Below, in pieces: positions 19,258 to 28,541 of a DNA stretch of 64,000 nt (position 1 is its first letter; each line of letters starts with the position of its first letter). The position numbers and the translations under genes are program-made. This stretch comes from Cognatundibacterium rugosum. Lineage in GTDB: Bacteria; Pseudomonadota; Gammaproteobacteria; Burkholderiales; Burkholderiaceae_D. The stretch spans positions 186,001 through 250,000 of the forward strand of contig NZ_JACOGG010000002.1 in assembly GCF_014284365.1 (NCBI RefSeq), written 5' to 3'. Under the pieces are notes generated by a model that saw only the letters and a list, made by a program, of their open reading frames with translations, had not been told where the DNA came from and searched no databases.

Positions 19258-20316
19258 ATGTTTTATCGTGAAGCCGGACAATTTAAAACCAGCTACCAGT
19301 CGGATAGTCAGATTTTCCCGCTGCGTCAGGATCGTATAGGGATCACGATCCTGCTCTTGCTCGCCTTGATCGCCGTACCCTGGCTGGCGTCGGATTATGC
19401 ATTTTCGGCGATCTTCATCCCCTTCCTGATTTTTTCGCTCGCGGCACTCGGCCTCAATATCCTGACCGGCTATGCGGGTCAGCTCTCGCTAGGCACGGCC
19501 GCCTTCATGGCGGTCGGCGCCTTTGCTTCGTATAACTTCATGCTGCGTCTGCCCGGCATACCAGTGTTACTGGCTTTCGTACTGGGCGGTATCTGCGCCG
19601 CACTGGTCGGCATCGCTTTTGGTCTGCCCTCGCTGCGTATCCGTGGCTTTTATCTGGCGGCAGCGACGCTGGCAACCCAGTTTTTTGTGGTCTGGTGTCT
19701 GACTAAAATCCAGTGGTTCACCAACTACAGTGCTTCCGGCGTGATCACTGCACAGGAAATCGTGATTGCAGGCTATGCCTTCAACACGCCGCTCAAAAAA
19801 TATTTGCTGACTCTGCTGATCGTCGCTGTGCTGGCCCTGCTGGCGAAGAATATGGTGCGCTCGAATGTGGGGCGCTCGTGGATGGCGGTGCGTGACATGG
19901 ACGTGGCAGCCGAAGTAATCGGCTTCCGGCTGATGCGTACCAAGCTGCTGGCGTTTGCGGTGTCCTCGTTTTACTGCGGCATCGCCGGTGCTTTGTACGC
20001 GTATGCCTATCTGGGCACCGTAGAGCCTGAAGCCTATAACCTTGATCTGTCTTTCCGCATCCTGTTCATGATCATTATCGGTGGCGTCGGCTCTATTCTG
20101 GGTTCCTTTCTGGGGGCGGCCTTCATCGTGCTGCTGCCAGTGGTACTGAATCTGCTGGCGCATACCCTGGCGCTGCCTACTCATGTGGCGTCGAATCTGG
20201 AACTCATGGTGTTTGGCGCACTGATCATTTTCTTCCTGATCGTGGAGCCGCACGGACTGGCGCGCTTATGGCAAATCGCTAAAGAAAAATTAAGGCTGTG
20301 GCCTTTCCCACACTAA
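19258..20316 (+). CDS. ABC transporter permease, LivM type
   Basis: Inner-membrane permease of 352 residues. The LivM signatures ALGLNILTGYAGQLSLG and GRSWMAVRDMDVAAEVIG are clear, with about nine or ten hydrophobic segments. A 157-bp gap separates it from the LivH gene, longer than elsewhere in this operon, but I see no terminator in it. AAGGACAG precedes the ATG. Confidence 0.93.
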   Translation: MFYREAGQFKTSYQSDSQIFPLRQDRIGITILLLLALIAVPWLASDYAFSAIFIPFLIFSLAALGLNILTGYAGQLSLGTAAFMAVGAFASYNFMLRLPGIPVLLAFVLGGICAALVGIAFGLPSLRIRGFYLAAATLATQFFVVWCLTKIQWFTNYSASGVITAQEIVIAGYAFNTPLKKYLLTLLIVAVLALLAKNMVRSNVGRSWMAVRDMDVAAEVIGFRLMRTKLLAFAVSSFYCGIAGALYAYAYLGTVEPEAYNLDLSFRILFMIIIGGVGSILGSFLGAAFIVLLPVVLNLLAHTLALPTHVASNLELMVFGALIIFFLIVEPHGLARLWQIAKEKLRLWPFPH

Positions 20317-20411
20317 GGATGTGAGGCTTAACCGGTTTTATCCACAAAAGAGCCCGCTACCCAACCGGGTCAGGGCCGCAACGCAGTAACTGACAACACG
20401 AAGGAGACACC

Positions 20412-21713
20412 ATGAAACTGATGAAATCTGTATTACTGGCTTCTGCACTATGTGGTCTGACTGTCACAGCGCAGGCTGATGAACAGTTTGTTCCTGTTCT
20501 TTCCTACCGCGTTGGACCGTATGCAGCGGGCGGTTCAGGCTTCTTTGGCGGCGCGATTGATTACTTCAATCTGATCAATGCCAAAGGCGGTCTGAACGGC
20601 GTCAAAATCAGCTGGGAAGAATGCGAAACCGAATACAACGCTTCACGCGGGGTGGAATGTTATGAACGTCTGAAAAAATCCCAGGGCGGTGCTTCGCTGG
20701 TAGAGCCGCTGTCCACCGGCATTGCCTATGGCATTCTGGATCGCGTCGGAGACGACAAAATCCCGATGACCACACTCGGTTATGGCCGTTCCGATGCGGC
20801 TAACGGCAAGGTGTTTCCCTATATTTTCCCACTCATCACCAGTTACTGGAATCAGGCTGCAGCGATGACCAAATACCTGGGCGATAAAGCGGGTGGACTG
20901 GACAAACTCAAAGGTAAAAAAATCGTTCACCTGTACCACGACTCAGCATTTGGTAAAGAACCGATTCCGGTACTGGAAGCCCAGGCCAAACAGTATGGCT
21001 TTGAACTCATCAAAATCCCGGTCGCGCATCCGGGCAATGAACAGCAATCGCAATGGCTGCAGATCCGTCAGGCCAATCCGGACTTCGTGATCCTGTGGGG
21101 CTGGGGCGTGATGAATGCGGTGGCGATCAAAACCGCGCAGCGCAATGGCTATTCGCGTGAAAAAATGCTGGGCGTGTGGTGGGCAGGTTCGGAAGAAGAT
21201 GCCGTACCGGCTGGTGATGCCGCCAAAGGGTATACCGCGATGACCTTTAATACCCCAGGCAATTATCCTGTACTCGATGAAATCCGCAGCAAAGTCTATG
21301 CCGCCGGCAAGGGCAATCTGAGCGACAAAGCGCGTATAGGCTCGGTCTATCACATGCGCGGTGTGACTGCCGCCATCTTGTGGACTGAAGCCATCCTGAA
21401 GGCGCAGGAAAAATTCGGCAAGGGCAAAACCATGAGTGCGGAACAGATACGCTGGGGCTTTGAAAATCTGAATGTGGATGAAGCACGTCAAAAAGCGCTG
21501 GGTGCACTGAACATGTTTCCTCCGGTGAAAACCTCGTGTGAAGACCATGAGGGCTCAGGCGCAGTCAAGGTGCAGCAATGGACCGGCGATCAGTGGAAAG
21601 CGATTACGCCAAACTGGATTACCGGTGACAAGGCACTCACCCGTGCGATGTTGGAAGAATCATCGAATAAATATGCGGCTGAAAAGAAAATCACACCAGC
21701 CTGCCTGAAGTAA
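20412..21713 (+). CDS. periplasmic substrate-binding protein of the Liv-type ABC importer
   Basis: Type I periplasmic binding protein of 433 residues with signal peptide 1-22 (LTVTAQA). The N-terminal lobe has the pattern IDYFNLINAKGGLNGVKI shared by HAAT-family receptors. It is longer than classical leucine-binding proteins and resembles those found beside acyl- or aryl-CoA ligases. AAGGAGA precedes the ATG. The ligand is not readable; the flanking ligases suggest an organic acid rather than an amino acid. Confidence 0.9.
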   Translation: MKLMKSVLLASALCGLTVTAQADEQFVPVLSYRVGPYAAGGSGFFGGAIDYFNLINAKGGLNGVKISWEECETEYNASRGVECYERLKKSQGGASLVEPLSTGIAYGILDRVGDDKIPMTTLGYGRSDAANGKVFPYIFPLITSYWNQAAAMTKYLGDKAGGLDKLKGKKIVHLYHDSAFGKEPIPVLEAQAKQYGFELIKIPVAHPGNEQQSQWLQIRQANPDFVILWGWGVMNAVAIKTAQRNGYSREKMLGVWWAGSEEDAVPAGDAAKGYTAMTFNTPGNYPVLDEIRSKVYAAGKGNLSDKARIGSVYHMRGVTAAILWTEAILKAQEKFGKGKTMSAEQIRWGFENLNVDEARQKALGALNMFPPVKTSCEDHEGSGAVKVQQWTGDQWKAITPNWITGDKALTRAMLEESSNKYAAEKKITPACLK

Positions 21714-21809
21714 GACCAGCAGTACTCCGGCTGCGCGGAATGACAAGCTGCGTAGCCGGAGCCAGAACCTGAGCCAATTTTCCCGCTGTATCAATCTGAT
21801 CAGCGTGGT

Positions 21810-22670
21810 ATGACAGAAGAGCAGATGATGAGTATCTCCGCATTGCGACCAGAAGCCACTGCAGATAACCCAGCTTATCTGAGTGTGAACAATATCGAAG
21901 TGATTTACGACCATGTGATCCTGGTCTTAAAAGGGATATCGCTGCAAGTCCCGCAAGGAAAAATCGTGGCGCTGCTGGGCGCCAACGGTGCTGGAAAATC
22001 CACCACGCTGAAAGCGATTTCCACTCTGCTGAAAAATGAACGCGGCGATATCACCAAGGGCGATATTCATTTTCGCGGCGAACGCGTCGATCAGCTCACG
22101 CCCAATGAGCTGGTCAAACGCGGTCTGTCGCAAGTGATGGAAGGCCGCCATTGTTTCGCCCACCTGAGTGTGGAAGAAAATCTGCTGACCGGTGCCTATA
22201 CCCGTCACCTGAGCCGCAGCGAACTGAAAGCCGAGCTGGACAAGGTGTATCACTATTTTCCGCGACTGCGCGAACGGCGGCAGTCGCTGGCCGGCTATAC
22301 CTCAGGCGGTGAACAACAGATGTGCGCCATCGGCCGCGCGCTGATGGCCAGACCCAGCATGATTTTGCTGGACGAGCCGTCAATGGGTATCGCGCCTCAG
22401 CTGGTGGAAGAGATTTTTGAGATCGTCAAAAATCTGAATCAGCAAGAGCAGGTCTCATTCCTGCTGGCGGAACAGAATACCAATATCGCTTTGCGTTACG
22501 CCGATTTCGGCTACATCCTGGAGAATGGCCGCGTCGTGATGGAAGGTGAAGCCCAGGACCTGGCCAGTAATGAAGACGTGAAGGAATTTTATCTGGGCGT
22601 CTCCGGCGCTGGCCGCAAGAGTTTCCGCGAATTGAAATTTTACCGGCGTCGCAAGCGCTGGCTGGCCTGA
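21810..22670 (+). CDS. ABC transporter ATPase, LivF type
   Basis: Second ATPase of the importer, 286 residues. Walker A is GANGAGKSTT, the signature is TSGGEQQMCAIGRAL and Walker B is MILLDEPSMGIAPQLVEEIF. The QVMEGRHCFAHLSVEENL segment is a LivF variant. The first ATG is at 21810, but the ATG at 21828 is better placed behind GAAGAG, so the true start may be there. The C terminus carries an extra basic tail (RELKFYRRRKRWLA) beyond the usual LivF end. Confidence 0.9.
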   Translation: MTEEQMMSISALRPEATADNPAYLSVNNIEVIYDHVILVLKGISLQVPQGKIVALLGANGAGKSTTLKAISTLLKNERGDITKGDIHFRGERVDQLTPNELVKRGLSQVMEGRHCFAHLSVEENLLTGAYTRHLSRSELKAELDKVYHYFPRLRERRQSLAGYTSGGEQQMCAIGRALMARPSMILLDEPSMGIAPQLVEEIFEIVKNLNQQEQVSFLLAEQNTNIALRYADFGYILENGRVVMEGEAQDLASNEDVKEFYLGVSGAGRKSFRELKFYRRRKRWLA

Positions 22671-22760
22671 GGCGCGACCTTTTTTATCAGCGCCCACCAT
22701 GCTCCCCTGAAGCACAACCACGTCTGACCAGCAGTGATTTTTCTAAAGGAAGTCTGCACC

Positions 22761-24008
22761 ATGCATGATTATCTGGATGCTCTGGAAACCCGTAATCCGC
22801 TTAGCCGCGAACAGGCGCTGATGAACCGGCTGCCGCAACTGATCGCCCATGCGCAGCAGGCACCCGGCTGGAGCCGCATACTGCAAGGTGTGCACGCGCC
22901 CGAGATCCGCAACCGGGCCGCACTGGCCAGCCTGCCAGTCACGCGCAAATCGGAGTTAAAAACGCTGCAAAGCGTGCTGCGCCCATTCGGCGGACTGAGT
23001 ACCGCCGCACCGCATGAACTGGCGCGCATCTTCATGTCGCCCGGCCCTATCTTCGATCCGGAAGGCCGTGGCGCCGACTGGTGGCGCTTTGCGCGTCCGC
23101 TGCACGCAGTCGGTCTGCGTAAAGGCCAGCTGATACAAAACTGTTTTTCCTACCATTTCACACCCGCCGCTTTCATGGTCGAGAGCGCTGCCGCCAGACT
23201 GGGTTGCACTGTGATACCTGCCGGTACCGGGCAGACAGAAATGCAGGTGCAGGCGATGGCGGAACTCAAGCCGGATGCTTACATAGGCACACCAAGCTTC
23301 CTCAAAATCATCATAGAAAAAGCCCAGGACAGCGGTGCCGATATCTCCAGCCTGCAAAAGGCAGTAGTCGGTGCCGAAGCATTGCCGCCATCCTTACGGT
23401 TGTGGCTGCAACAACACGGGGTACCGCATGTGCTGCAATTGTATGCGAGTGCCGATGTCGGCAATATCGCCTATGAAACCATGACTGAGGGTGAGGTTCA
23501 TCCCGGCATGGTGTTGGATGAAGAGCTGATACTGGAAATCGTACGCCCCGGAACTGGCGATGTCCTGCCTGAAGGTGAAGTCGGGGAAGTGGTGCTGACT
23601 TCCTTCAATCCCGATTATCCGCTGATACGCTTTGCGACTGGTGATTTGTCCGCCATCCTGCCAGGTATCTCGCCCTGTGGCCGTACTAACCAGCGTATCC
23701 GTGGCTGGCTGGGCCGCGCCGATCAGACCACCAAGGTGAAAGGCATGTTTGTGCATCCCTCACAGATTGCCGAAGTACAAAAACGCCATCCCGACATTCT
23801 CAAAGCCAGACTGGTAGTCAGCGGTGAAATGGGAAATGACAGTATGAGTCTGCACTGCGAAACCCTGACCCCGTCTGAACACCTGCAGCAGGCCATCGTC
23901 GCCAGCTTGCGTGACATCACCAAACTGCGTGGCGAAGTTGCGTTCGTGAGCCCGGCCAGCTTGCCGAATGACGGTAAGGTAATCGCGGATATGCGCAGCT
24001 ATCAGTAG
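22761..24008 (+). CDS. phenylacetate-CoA ligase-like adenylate-forming enzyme
   Basis: A 415-residue ANL-superfamily protein of the PaaK branch. Recognisable parts are YIGTPSFLKIIIEKA, VVGAEALPPSLR, VLQLYASADVGNIAYE and the C-terminal RADQTTKVKGMFVHPSQI. The ATG at 22761 has AAAGGAAG eight bases before it. It closes the operon and is followed by a strong terminator. Together with the long-chain-type ligase at 15432 it gives the operon two different carboxylate-activating enzymes. The substrate is uncertain; aryl acids are typical of the family. Confidence 0.87.
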   Translation: MHDYLDALETRNPLSREQALMNRLPQLIAHAQQAPGWSRILQGVHAPEIRNRAALASLPVTRKSELKTLQSVLRPFGGLSTAAPHELARIFMSPGPIFDPEGRGADWWRFARPLHAVGLRKGQLIQNCFSYHFTPAAFMVESAAARLGCTVIPAGTGQTEMQVQAMAELKPDAYIGTPSFLKIIIEKAQDSGADISSLQKAVVGAEALPPSLRLWLQQHGVPHVLQLYASADVGNIAYETMTEGEVHPGMVLDEELILEIVRPGTGDVLPEGEVGEVVLTSFNPDYPLIRFATGDLSAILPGISPCGRTNQRIRGWLGRADQTTKVKGMFVHPSQIAEVQKRHPDILKARLVVSGEMGNDSMSLHCETLTPSEHLQQAIVASLRDITKLRGEVAFVSPASLPNDGKVIADMRSYQ

Positions 24009-24079
24009 TCAATTTATTGGGCTCAGCCTTCTGCAGCGTACAGAATAATGCGCAGCCTGCCCGCTTCTCCTCGTGTTTG

Positions 24080-24106
24080 TGGACGCTGACCAGCGTCCAT
24101 TTTTTT
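24080..24106 (+). terminator. Rho-independent terminator of the ligase/ABC operon
   Basis: Stem TGGACGCTG / CAGCGTCCA with AC between the perfect arms (the real loop opens to about six bases), followed directly by seven T residues. It lies about 70 bp after the last ligase gene and separates it from the molybdenum hydroxylase genes. Confidence 0.92.
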
Positions 24107-24208
24107 GTGCTCCAACAAGGGGCGATACACTGTGTCGCCGATTTCCGACAGCGGCCTGCTGTGCACAGCAGTAATCTCCATTTTGGCCTATAGTTCTAGC
24201 TTCGTAGG

Positions 24209-24312
24209 ACTGACGCAAAATTGTCCCGGCAAGGCTTGGCGATGCAGGCAGTATGGTCTGTACCTGGCATACGAAGGCGAGCGATAACACCGCTGGGTGA
24301 TTTTGCGTCAGT
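24209..24312. repeat. short inverted-repeat element, copy A (MITE-like)
   Basis: A 104-bp non-coding element with perfect 13-bp terminal inverted repeats (ACTGACGCAAAAT at 24209-24221 and its complement at 24300-24312). The interior (TTGTCCCGGCAAGGCT, GCAGGCAGTA) matches copy B at 35844. Compared with copy B it lacks about 50 bp of the middle, as if internally deleted. It sits just upstream of the molybdenum hydroxylase genes and may hold or disturb their promoter. Confidence 0.8.
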
Positions 24313-24352
24313 TTTGCTATTTATCCAACCGATCCGGCAGGAGACATCAGCG

Positions 24353-24820
24353 ATGACACAAATCAGCCAGTTAAGTATTAATCAACAAACCCATCAGCTT
24401 GATGTGGACCCATCCACCCCGGTACTGTGGGCCTTGCGCGATGCGCTGGGGCTGACCGGTACCAAGTTTGGCTGCGGTGCGGCTTTGTGCGGTGCCTGCA
24501 CCGTGCATATCAATGGCCAGGCCACCCGTTCTTGCGTGACGCCGGTTTCGGCAGTCGCCGGACAACAGATTTCGACCATAGAAGGCATGGAAAACGATGC
24601 GGTTGGACGCGTGGTGCAAGCCGCCTGGATACAGCATGATGTGGCGCAATGCGGCTATTGCCAGAGCGGTCAGATCATGAGCGCAACCGCGCTGCTGAAA
24701 ACCAATAAAAAACCCAGCGATGCTGACATCGACGCCGCCATGGCAGGCAATATCTGCCGCTGTGGCACGTATCAACGTATCCGCGCTGCGATACATGATG
24801 CTGCGCGTCAGTTAGCCTGA
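24353..24820 (+). CDS. [2Fe-2S] subunit of a molybdenum hydroxylase (IorA-like)
   Basis: Small iron-sulfur subunit of the xanthine dehydrogenase family, 155 residues. The plant-ferredoxin-type cluster uses Cys41, Cys46, Cys49 and Cys61 ([11 protein letters not shown]). The second cluster uses Cys100, Cys103, Cys135 and Cys137 ([17 protein letters not shown]). All eight ligands are present. The ATG at 24353 has AGGAG upstream. The next gene starts 10 bp later and encodes the catalytic subunit. No FAD subunit is present, as in isoquinoline 1-oxidoreductase-type enzymes, which pass electrons to a cytochrome or other acceptor. Confidence 0.92.
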   Translation: MTQISQLSINQQTHQLDVDPSTPVLWALRDALGLTGTKFGCGAALCGACTVHINGQATRSCVTPVSAVAGQQISTIEGMENDAVGRVVQAAWIQHDVAQCGYCQSGQIMSATALLKTNKKPSDADIDAAMAGNICRCGTYQRIRAAIHDAARQLA

Positions 24821-24830
24821 GGGGAACAGC

Positions 24831-27071
24831 ATGCTATTCAATCATCAAAGACTGAATTTGCCACCCGTGCTGCAAAACCGTCTGCAAGCCGCCCCAACAG
24901 GCTTGAGCCGCCGCCGTTTTTTGAAAGTCACGGCCAGTTCCGGTTTTGCGCTGGCTTGTTATTCACTGTTGCCAGACAACGCACAGGCACAGGGGACTGA
25001 GGCGAATCAGAAGGCCGGTCTGAAACCGACTCAGCAGCCTTCGGCCTTTGTGCAGATTGCAGAAGATGGCATCGTCACGGTGACCATTAACCGTCTGGAT
25101 TTCGGTCAGGGTGTGCAGACTGGTTTGCCGCTGATACTGGCGGAAGAACTGGATGCGGACTGGAGTCTGGTACGCAGCGTACATGGCAGCAATTCGCCCG
25201 CCTATGCCGATCCTTTATTTGGCATCCATCTGACCGGCGGCTCGAATTCCATCAAGAACTCGTATATGCAGTACCGCGAACTCGGTGCGCGCACCCGTGC
25301 CATGCTGATCCAGGCCGCGGCGCAACAATGGAAAGCAGATCCGGCCAGCCTGAGCACCAAGGCCGGGTTTGTAATCAGCGCCGAGGGCCAAAAACTGAGC
25401 TATGGTCAGCTGGCCAAAGCTGCCATGCAATTGCCGGTGCCTGAGCAAGTGACGCTGAAAGATCCGGCCAGCTTCCGCCTGATCGGCCATGCCACCAAGC
25501 GGCTGGATGCGGCAGCGAAATCGCGCGGTCAGCAACAATATGGCATCGACGTGCGCTTGCCTGGCATGCTGACTGCCGTGGTGGCAAGACCACCGGTATT
25601 TGGTGCCCGCCTGCGCAGCCTGGATGATGCGGCAGCGAAAGCCATGCCTGGCGTCAAAGCGGTACGCCGTATCGCGCTTGATCGCGGTGCCGAAGGTGTG
25701 GCGATTATCGCGACCGGCTACTGGCAAGCCAAGCAGGCGCGCGATGCGCTGAACGTCGAATGGGATATCGCCTCAACAGAAAAAACTGACAGCCAGGCGC
25801 AGTTAGCCGCTTATCGCCAGTTGGCTCGCCAGCCGGGTTCACAGTATTACAAAGACGATGTCGCTGGCATCGCCAACGCCACGCATCAGATCAAGGCCGA
25901 ATTCGTCTTTCCGTATCTGGCGCATGCGCCGATGGAACCGCTGAATTGCACTGTTGCGCTCAAAGGCGACAGCGCTGAACTCTGGTGCGGCACCCAGATG
26001 GCCGGTATGGATGGGCTGGCAGCCGCACGTACGCTGGGTTTGAAGCCAGAAAATATTCTGGTGCATACCCAGGCTGCAGGCGGTGGTTTCGGCCGCCGTG
26101 CAGTGCCCAGCAATGATTACGTGGTGGAAGCCTGTCAGGTCGCCAAAGCCGCGCTGGATGCGGGCTTGCAGGCACCGGTACGCACTGTCTGGAGCCGTGA
26201 AGATGATATCCGTGGTGGCTATTACCGCCCTATGCATCTGCACACTGCCCATATCGGCTTCGATGCGCAGGGCAAAATCCTGGGCTGGGATCATGTGATC
26301 GTCGGTCAGTCTATCGTGGCCGGTACCCTGTTTGAAGGCATGATGATCAAGGATGGTATCGATGCGACCGCAGTGGAAGGCATGAAAGAACCGTATGCAC
26401 TGCCGATGCGGCTCACCGTGCATCATCCCAAAGTGAATGTGCCGGTACTATGGTGGCGCAGCGTAGGCTCTACCCATACCGCGTTTGTGATGGAAACCCT
26501 GATCGATGAAATCGCGCAGAAAACGAAACAGGACCCGGTTGCCTACCGCCTGAGTTTAATCGGCGATCAGCATCCGCGTCACCGCGCTGCACTGATGCTG
26601 GCTGTCGAGCAATCCGGCTACGGCAAACGCAAGCTGGCAAAAGGTCAGGCCTGGGGTGTGGCAGTGCATGAATCCTTTGAATCGGTAGTGGCCTATGTCG
26701 TGGTAGCATCGCTGCAGAAAACGCAGCCTAAACTGCTGGAAGTGACGGCGGGCGTGCATTGCAATCTGGCCGTCAATCCGGAAAGCGTACGCGCACAAGT
26801 TGAAGGCGCAGCATTGATGGGTCTGGGCATGTGCCTGCCGGGCGCAGCCATCAGCCTGCGTCAGGGCGTGGTCGAGCAAAGTAATTTCTCTGACTACGTC
26901 GTACCACGCATCACCGATATGCCCAAAGTCGCGGTACACATCGTGCCCAGTGCCGATGCACCGAAAGGCATGGGCGAACCCGGTCTGCCACCACTGGCAC
27001 CCGCCTTCGCCAATGCCTTAGCACGCCTGCAACCCAAACGCCTGCGCGCCCTGCCGTTCAAACTGGCCTAA
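24831..27071 (+). CDS. molybdopterin subunit of a molybdenum hydroxylase (IorB-like), Tat-exported
   Basis: Catalytic subunit of 746 residues that binds the molybdopterin-cytosine cofactor and hydroxylates an aldehyde or N-heterocycle. A Tat signal (SRRRFLKV near residues 25-32, then a hydrophobic stretch ending NAQAQ) sends the folded complex to the periplasm. Conserved parts include GQGVQTGLPLILAEEL, QAAGGGFGRRA and the catalytic Glu region GMGEPGLPPLAPA near the C terminus. It is translated with the [2Fe-2S] gene. Substrate and electron acceptor are unknown. No XdhC-like or cofactor-maturation gene is adjacent. Confidence 0.9.
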   Translation: MLFNHQRLNLPPVLQNRLQAAPTGLSRRRFLKVTASSGFALACYSLLPDNAQAQGTEANQKAGLKPTQQPSAFVQIAEDGIVTVTINRLDFGQGVQTGLPLILAEELDADWSLVRSVHGSNSPAYADPLFGIHLTGGSNSIKNSYMQYRELGARTRAMLIQAAAQQWKADPASLSTKAGFVISAEGQKLSYGQLAKAAMQLPVPEQVTLKDPASFRLIGHATKRLDAAAKSRGQQQYGIDVRLPGMLTAVVARPPVFGARLRSLDDAAAKAMPGVKAVRRIALDRGAEGVAIIATGYWQAKQARDALNVEWDIASTEKTDSQAQLAAYRQLARQPGSQYYKDDVAGIANATHQIKAEFVFPYLAHAPMEPLNCTVALKGDSAELWCGTQMAGMDGLAAARTLGLKPENILVHTQAAGGGFGRRAVPSNDYVVEACQVAKAALDAGLQAPVRTVWSREDDIRGGYYRPMHLHTAHIGFDAQGKILGWDHVIVGQSIVAGTLFEGMMIKDGIDATAVEGMKEPYALPMRLTVHHPKVNVPVLWWRSVGSTHTAFVMETLIDEIAQKTKQDPVAYRLSLIGDQHPRHRAALMLAVEQSGYGKRKLAKGQAWGVAVHESFESVVAYVVVASLQKTQPKLLEVTAGVHCNLAVNPESVRAQVEGAALMGLGMCLPGAAISLRQGVVEQSNFSDYVVPRITDMPKVAVHIVPSADAPKGMGEPGLPPLAPAFANALARLQPKRLRALPFKLA

Positions 27072-27182
27072 GCGCAGTACTTACAGACAGATGCTGGCGG
27101 CCAGCCAGCAAACCAGCCCCACCCGGCTCAGACAGCGGGTGGCGGCTTCCAATTCAGATAACTCACACAAGGCCTGATGAGC

Positions 27183-27536
27183 ATGAAGGTATGGATGAAA
27201 ATCATTGGAATAACAAGCTGGATCTTGTCCCTGTTTTTTTTCCTTACAGGTGCATGGACGGCCAGTACAAATGAATCAAACCTCGGCTTGCTGTTTCTTG
27301 TAGCAATCTTTTTCGTGATGCCTGTCACCTTGTACAACTGGCAGTTTGGACGCCATAAAAACACACCAGAAACATTGACGGTCGTCGCCAGTCTATTGCC
27401 TTTGGCAATTGTCACGGCGTTTAGACATGCTTTCGAACCCTGGCTAGTCGGCTTTGTCGTTTTAGTCTGCCTGATGGTGAATGGCAGCGCTGTCATAAAA
27501 TTGCGTCGCAAATTCCCGCAAGATTTTCGACGATAA
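27183..27536 (+). CDS. small integral membrane protein, unrecognised
   Basis: About 117 residues with four hydrophobic segments (roughly 6-25, 35-52, 63-82 and 86-105) and a basic C terminus (KLRRKFPQDFRR), which suggests an inner-membrane protein. I do not recognise the family. A start at 27177 two codons earlier is equally possible; AAGG lies upstream. The opposite strand also has an open frame here, but its protein looks non-coding. Confidence 0.55.
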   Translation: MKVWMKIIGITSWILSLFFFLTGAWTASTNESNLGLLFLVAIFFVMPVTLYNWQFGRHKNTPETLTVVASLLPLAIVTAFRHAFEPWLVGFVVLVCLMVNGSAVIKLRRKFPQDFRR

Positions 27537-27711
27537 ACCAGCATCACACGCCTCGCACAGCGGCAGAGGCCAGACAGTTCAGACTCAGGCATACTGAATG
27601 GTGTGAATCACTGGAATTTTCGGTGATGCAAACGCAGGCGTTGTACAGTACAAGGATGTGTGGGGGTCTTGTTTCAACCTGGAGTTTGTACCTCCCGGTT
27701 AACATGCTTTG

Positions 27712-28185
27712 TTACTCATGCCGATCAAACTTCCACTGCCCATCCACCTTAATAAAAATAAAATTCTCGTCAATCGCGCGTTTATCTCGCAACAGAGTAT
27801 TCAGTTCAGCACTGAGTTGTATCGTATTTGCATCCATCACAGACCATTTCCAAATTTTGCTAAAACCGTATCTGTTCATTTCATTTTGCATCGGTGGGTA
27901 GCGCAGCACCCGTCTACCATTTTCTGTGGTGCGTAATTCTAAAGTTTCTTTGCGAAACTCTTTTTGAGTCAGGCTATAAAAAAACTGCATGATGGGGTTG
28001 ATTGCATCGCGAACTATCGCAACTTCATCTTTATTATTCAACTCACTGAGATCGACTCTTTGCTTCCCCTTACGATAAGGATCCTCTTTTAAAAAGCTCA
28101 GATCCCAGCCACCATTGTCGGCAAGAAGATGGCCAGGGAAGCATTGCAGTAATGTGACGATCACTAGCTGGCAAAGAATTTTCAT
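27712..28185 (-). CDS. hypothetical exported protein
   Basis: A 157-residue protein with a signal peptide (residues 1-22, ending GHLLA) and then a soluble domain rich in charged residues (SFLKEDPYRKGKQRVDL, FIFIKVDGQWKFDRHE). The C-terminal KVDGQWK pattern recalls small periplasmic domains that end in a beta strand, but I cannot name a family. Its base composition is clearly more AT-rich than that of the neighbouring genes, so it may have been acquired or be poorly conserved. Confidence 0.6.
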   Translation of the reverse strand: MKILCQLVIVTLLQCFPGHLLADNGGWDLSFLKEDPYRKGKQRVDLSELNNKDEVAIVRDAINPIMQFFYSLTQKEFRKETLELRTTENGRRVLRYPPMQNEMNRYGFSKIWKWSVMDANTIQLSAELNTLLRDKRAIDENFIFIKVDGQWKFDRHE

Positions 28186-28483
28186 GTGAATACGCAGATA
28201 TATCTATCTTAAATTGAGACAATTTTTCGGCAGCAGCCCAGGCTAAGTAACATATCTTGTCGACACTTGACGAATTTAAATCCAACTTTTCTTTATCGGC
28301 CGACATAGAAACCAAACACTTAAATTTCATCATGCCTGACTGACCAGCGTAGTTCTGACTCGGTATCAATTCTCGGTATCATATAAAGCACTTAGCTATG
28401 TTTCATTCTCGACATGAAACATCTCTTTCCCTGATACCGAAGGTACTGTAGTGACTGTTTTGTATCACACTGTCGCAATCCCC
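28186..28483. other. AT-rich intergenic stretch
   Basis: About 300 bp between the hypothetical exported gene and the carbonic anhydrase terminator. A minus-strand frame from about 28330 into the next gene encodes a short peptide-like sequence (CLVSMSADKEKLDLNSSSVD), which could be a remnant, but it has no convincing start or family. GGTATCA repeats and CATGAAACAT near 28360-28430 have no clear meaning. No promoter was assigned. Confidence 0.3.
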
Positions 28484-28512
28484 AAAAAAATACCCGGCTG
28501 ATACGCCGGGTA
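28484..28512 (-). terminator. Rho-independent terminator of the carbonic anhydrase gene
   Basis: On the minus strand the stem TACCCGGC / GCCGGGTA with a six-base loop is followed by TTTTTTT. It lies 30 bp after the carbonic anhydrase stop codon. Confidence 0.93.
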
Positions 28513-28541
28513 AACTGGATAGACAAACTGATGCGCGCCGC

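Noticed and set aside
27128..27592. Minus-strand frame opposite the small membrane protein
   Set aside because: The plus-strand product has regular hydrophobic helices and a plausible start. The minus-strand protein has no such organisation.
28070..28369. Minus-strand frame overlapping the start of the hypothetical exported gene
   Set aside because: It needs a TTG start, has no ribosome-binding site, and its second half is a shifted reading of the next gene. It was kept only as a possible remnant.
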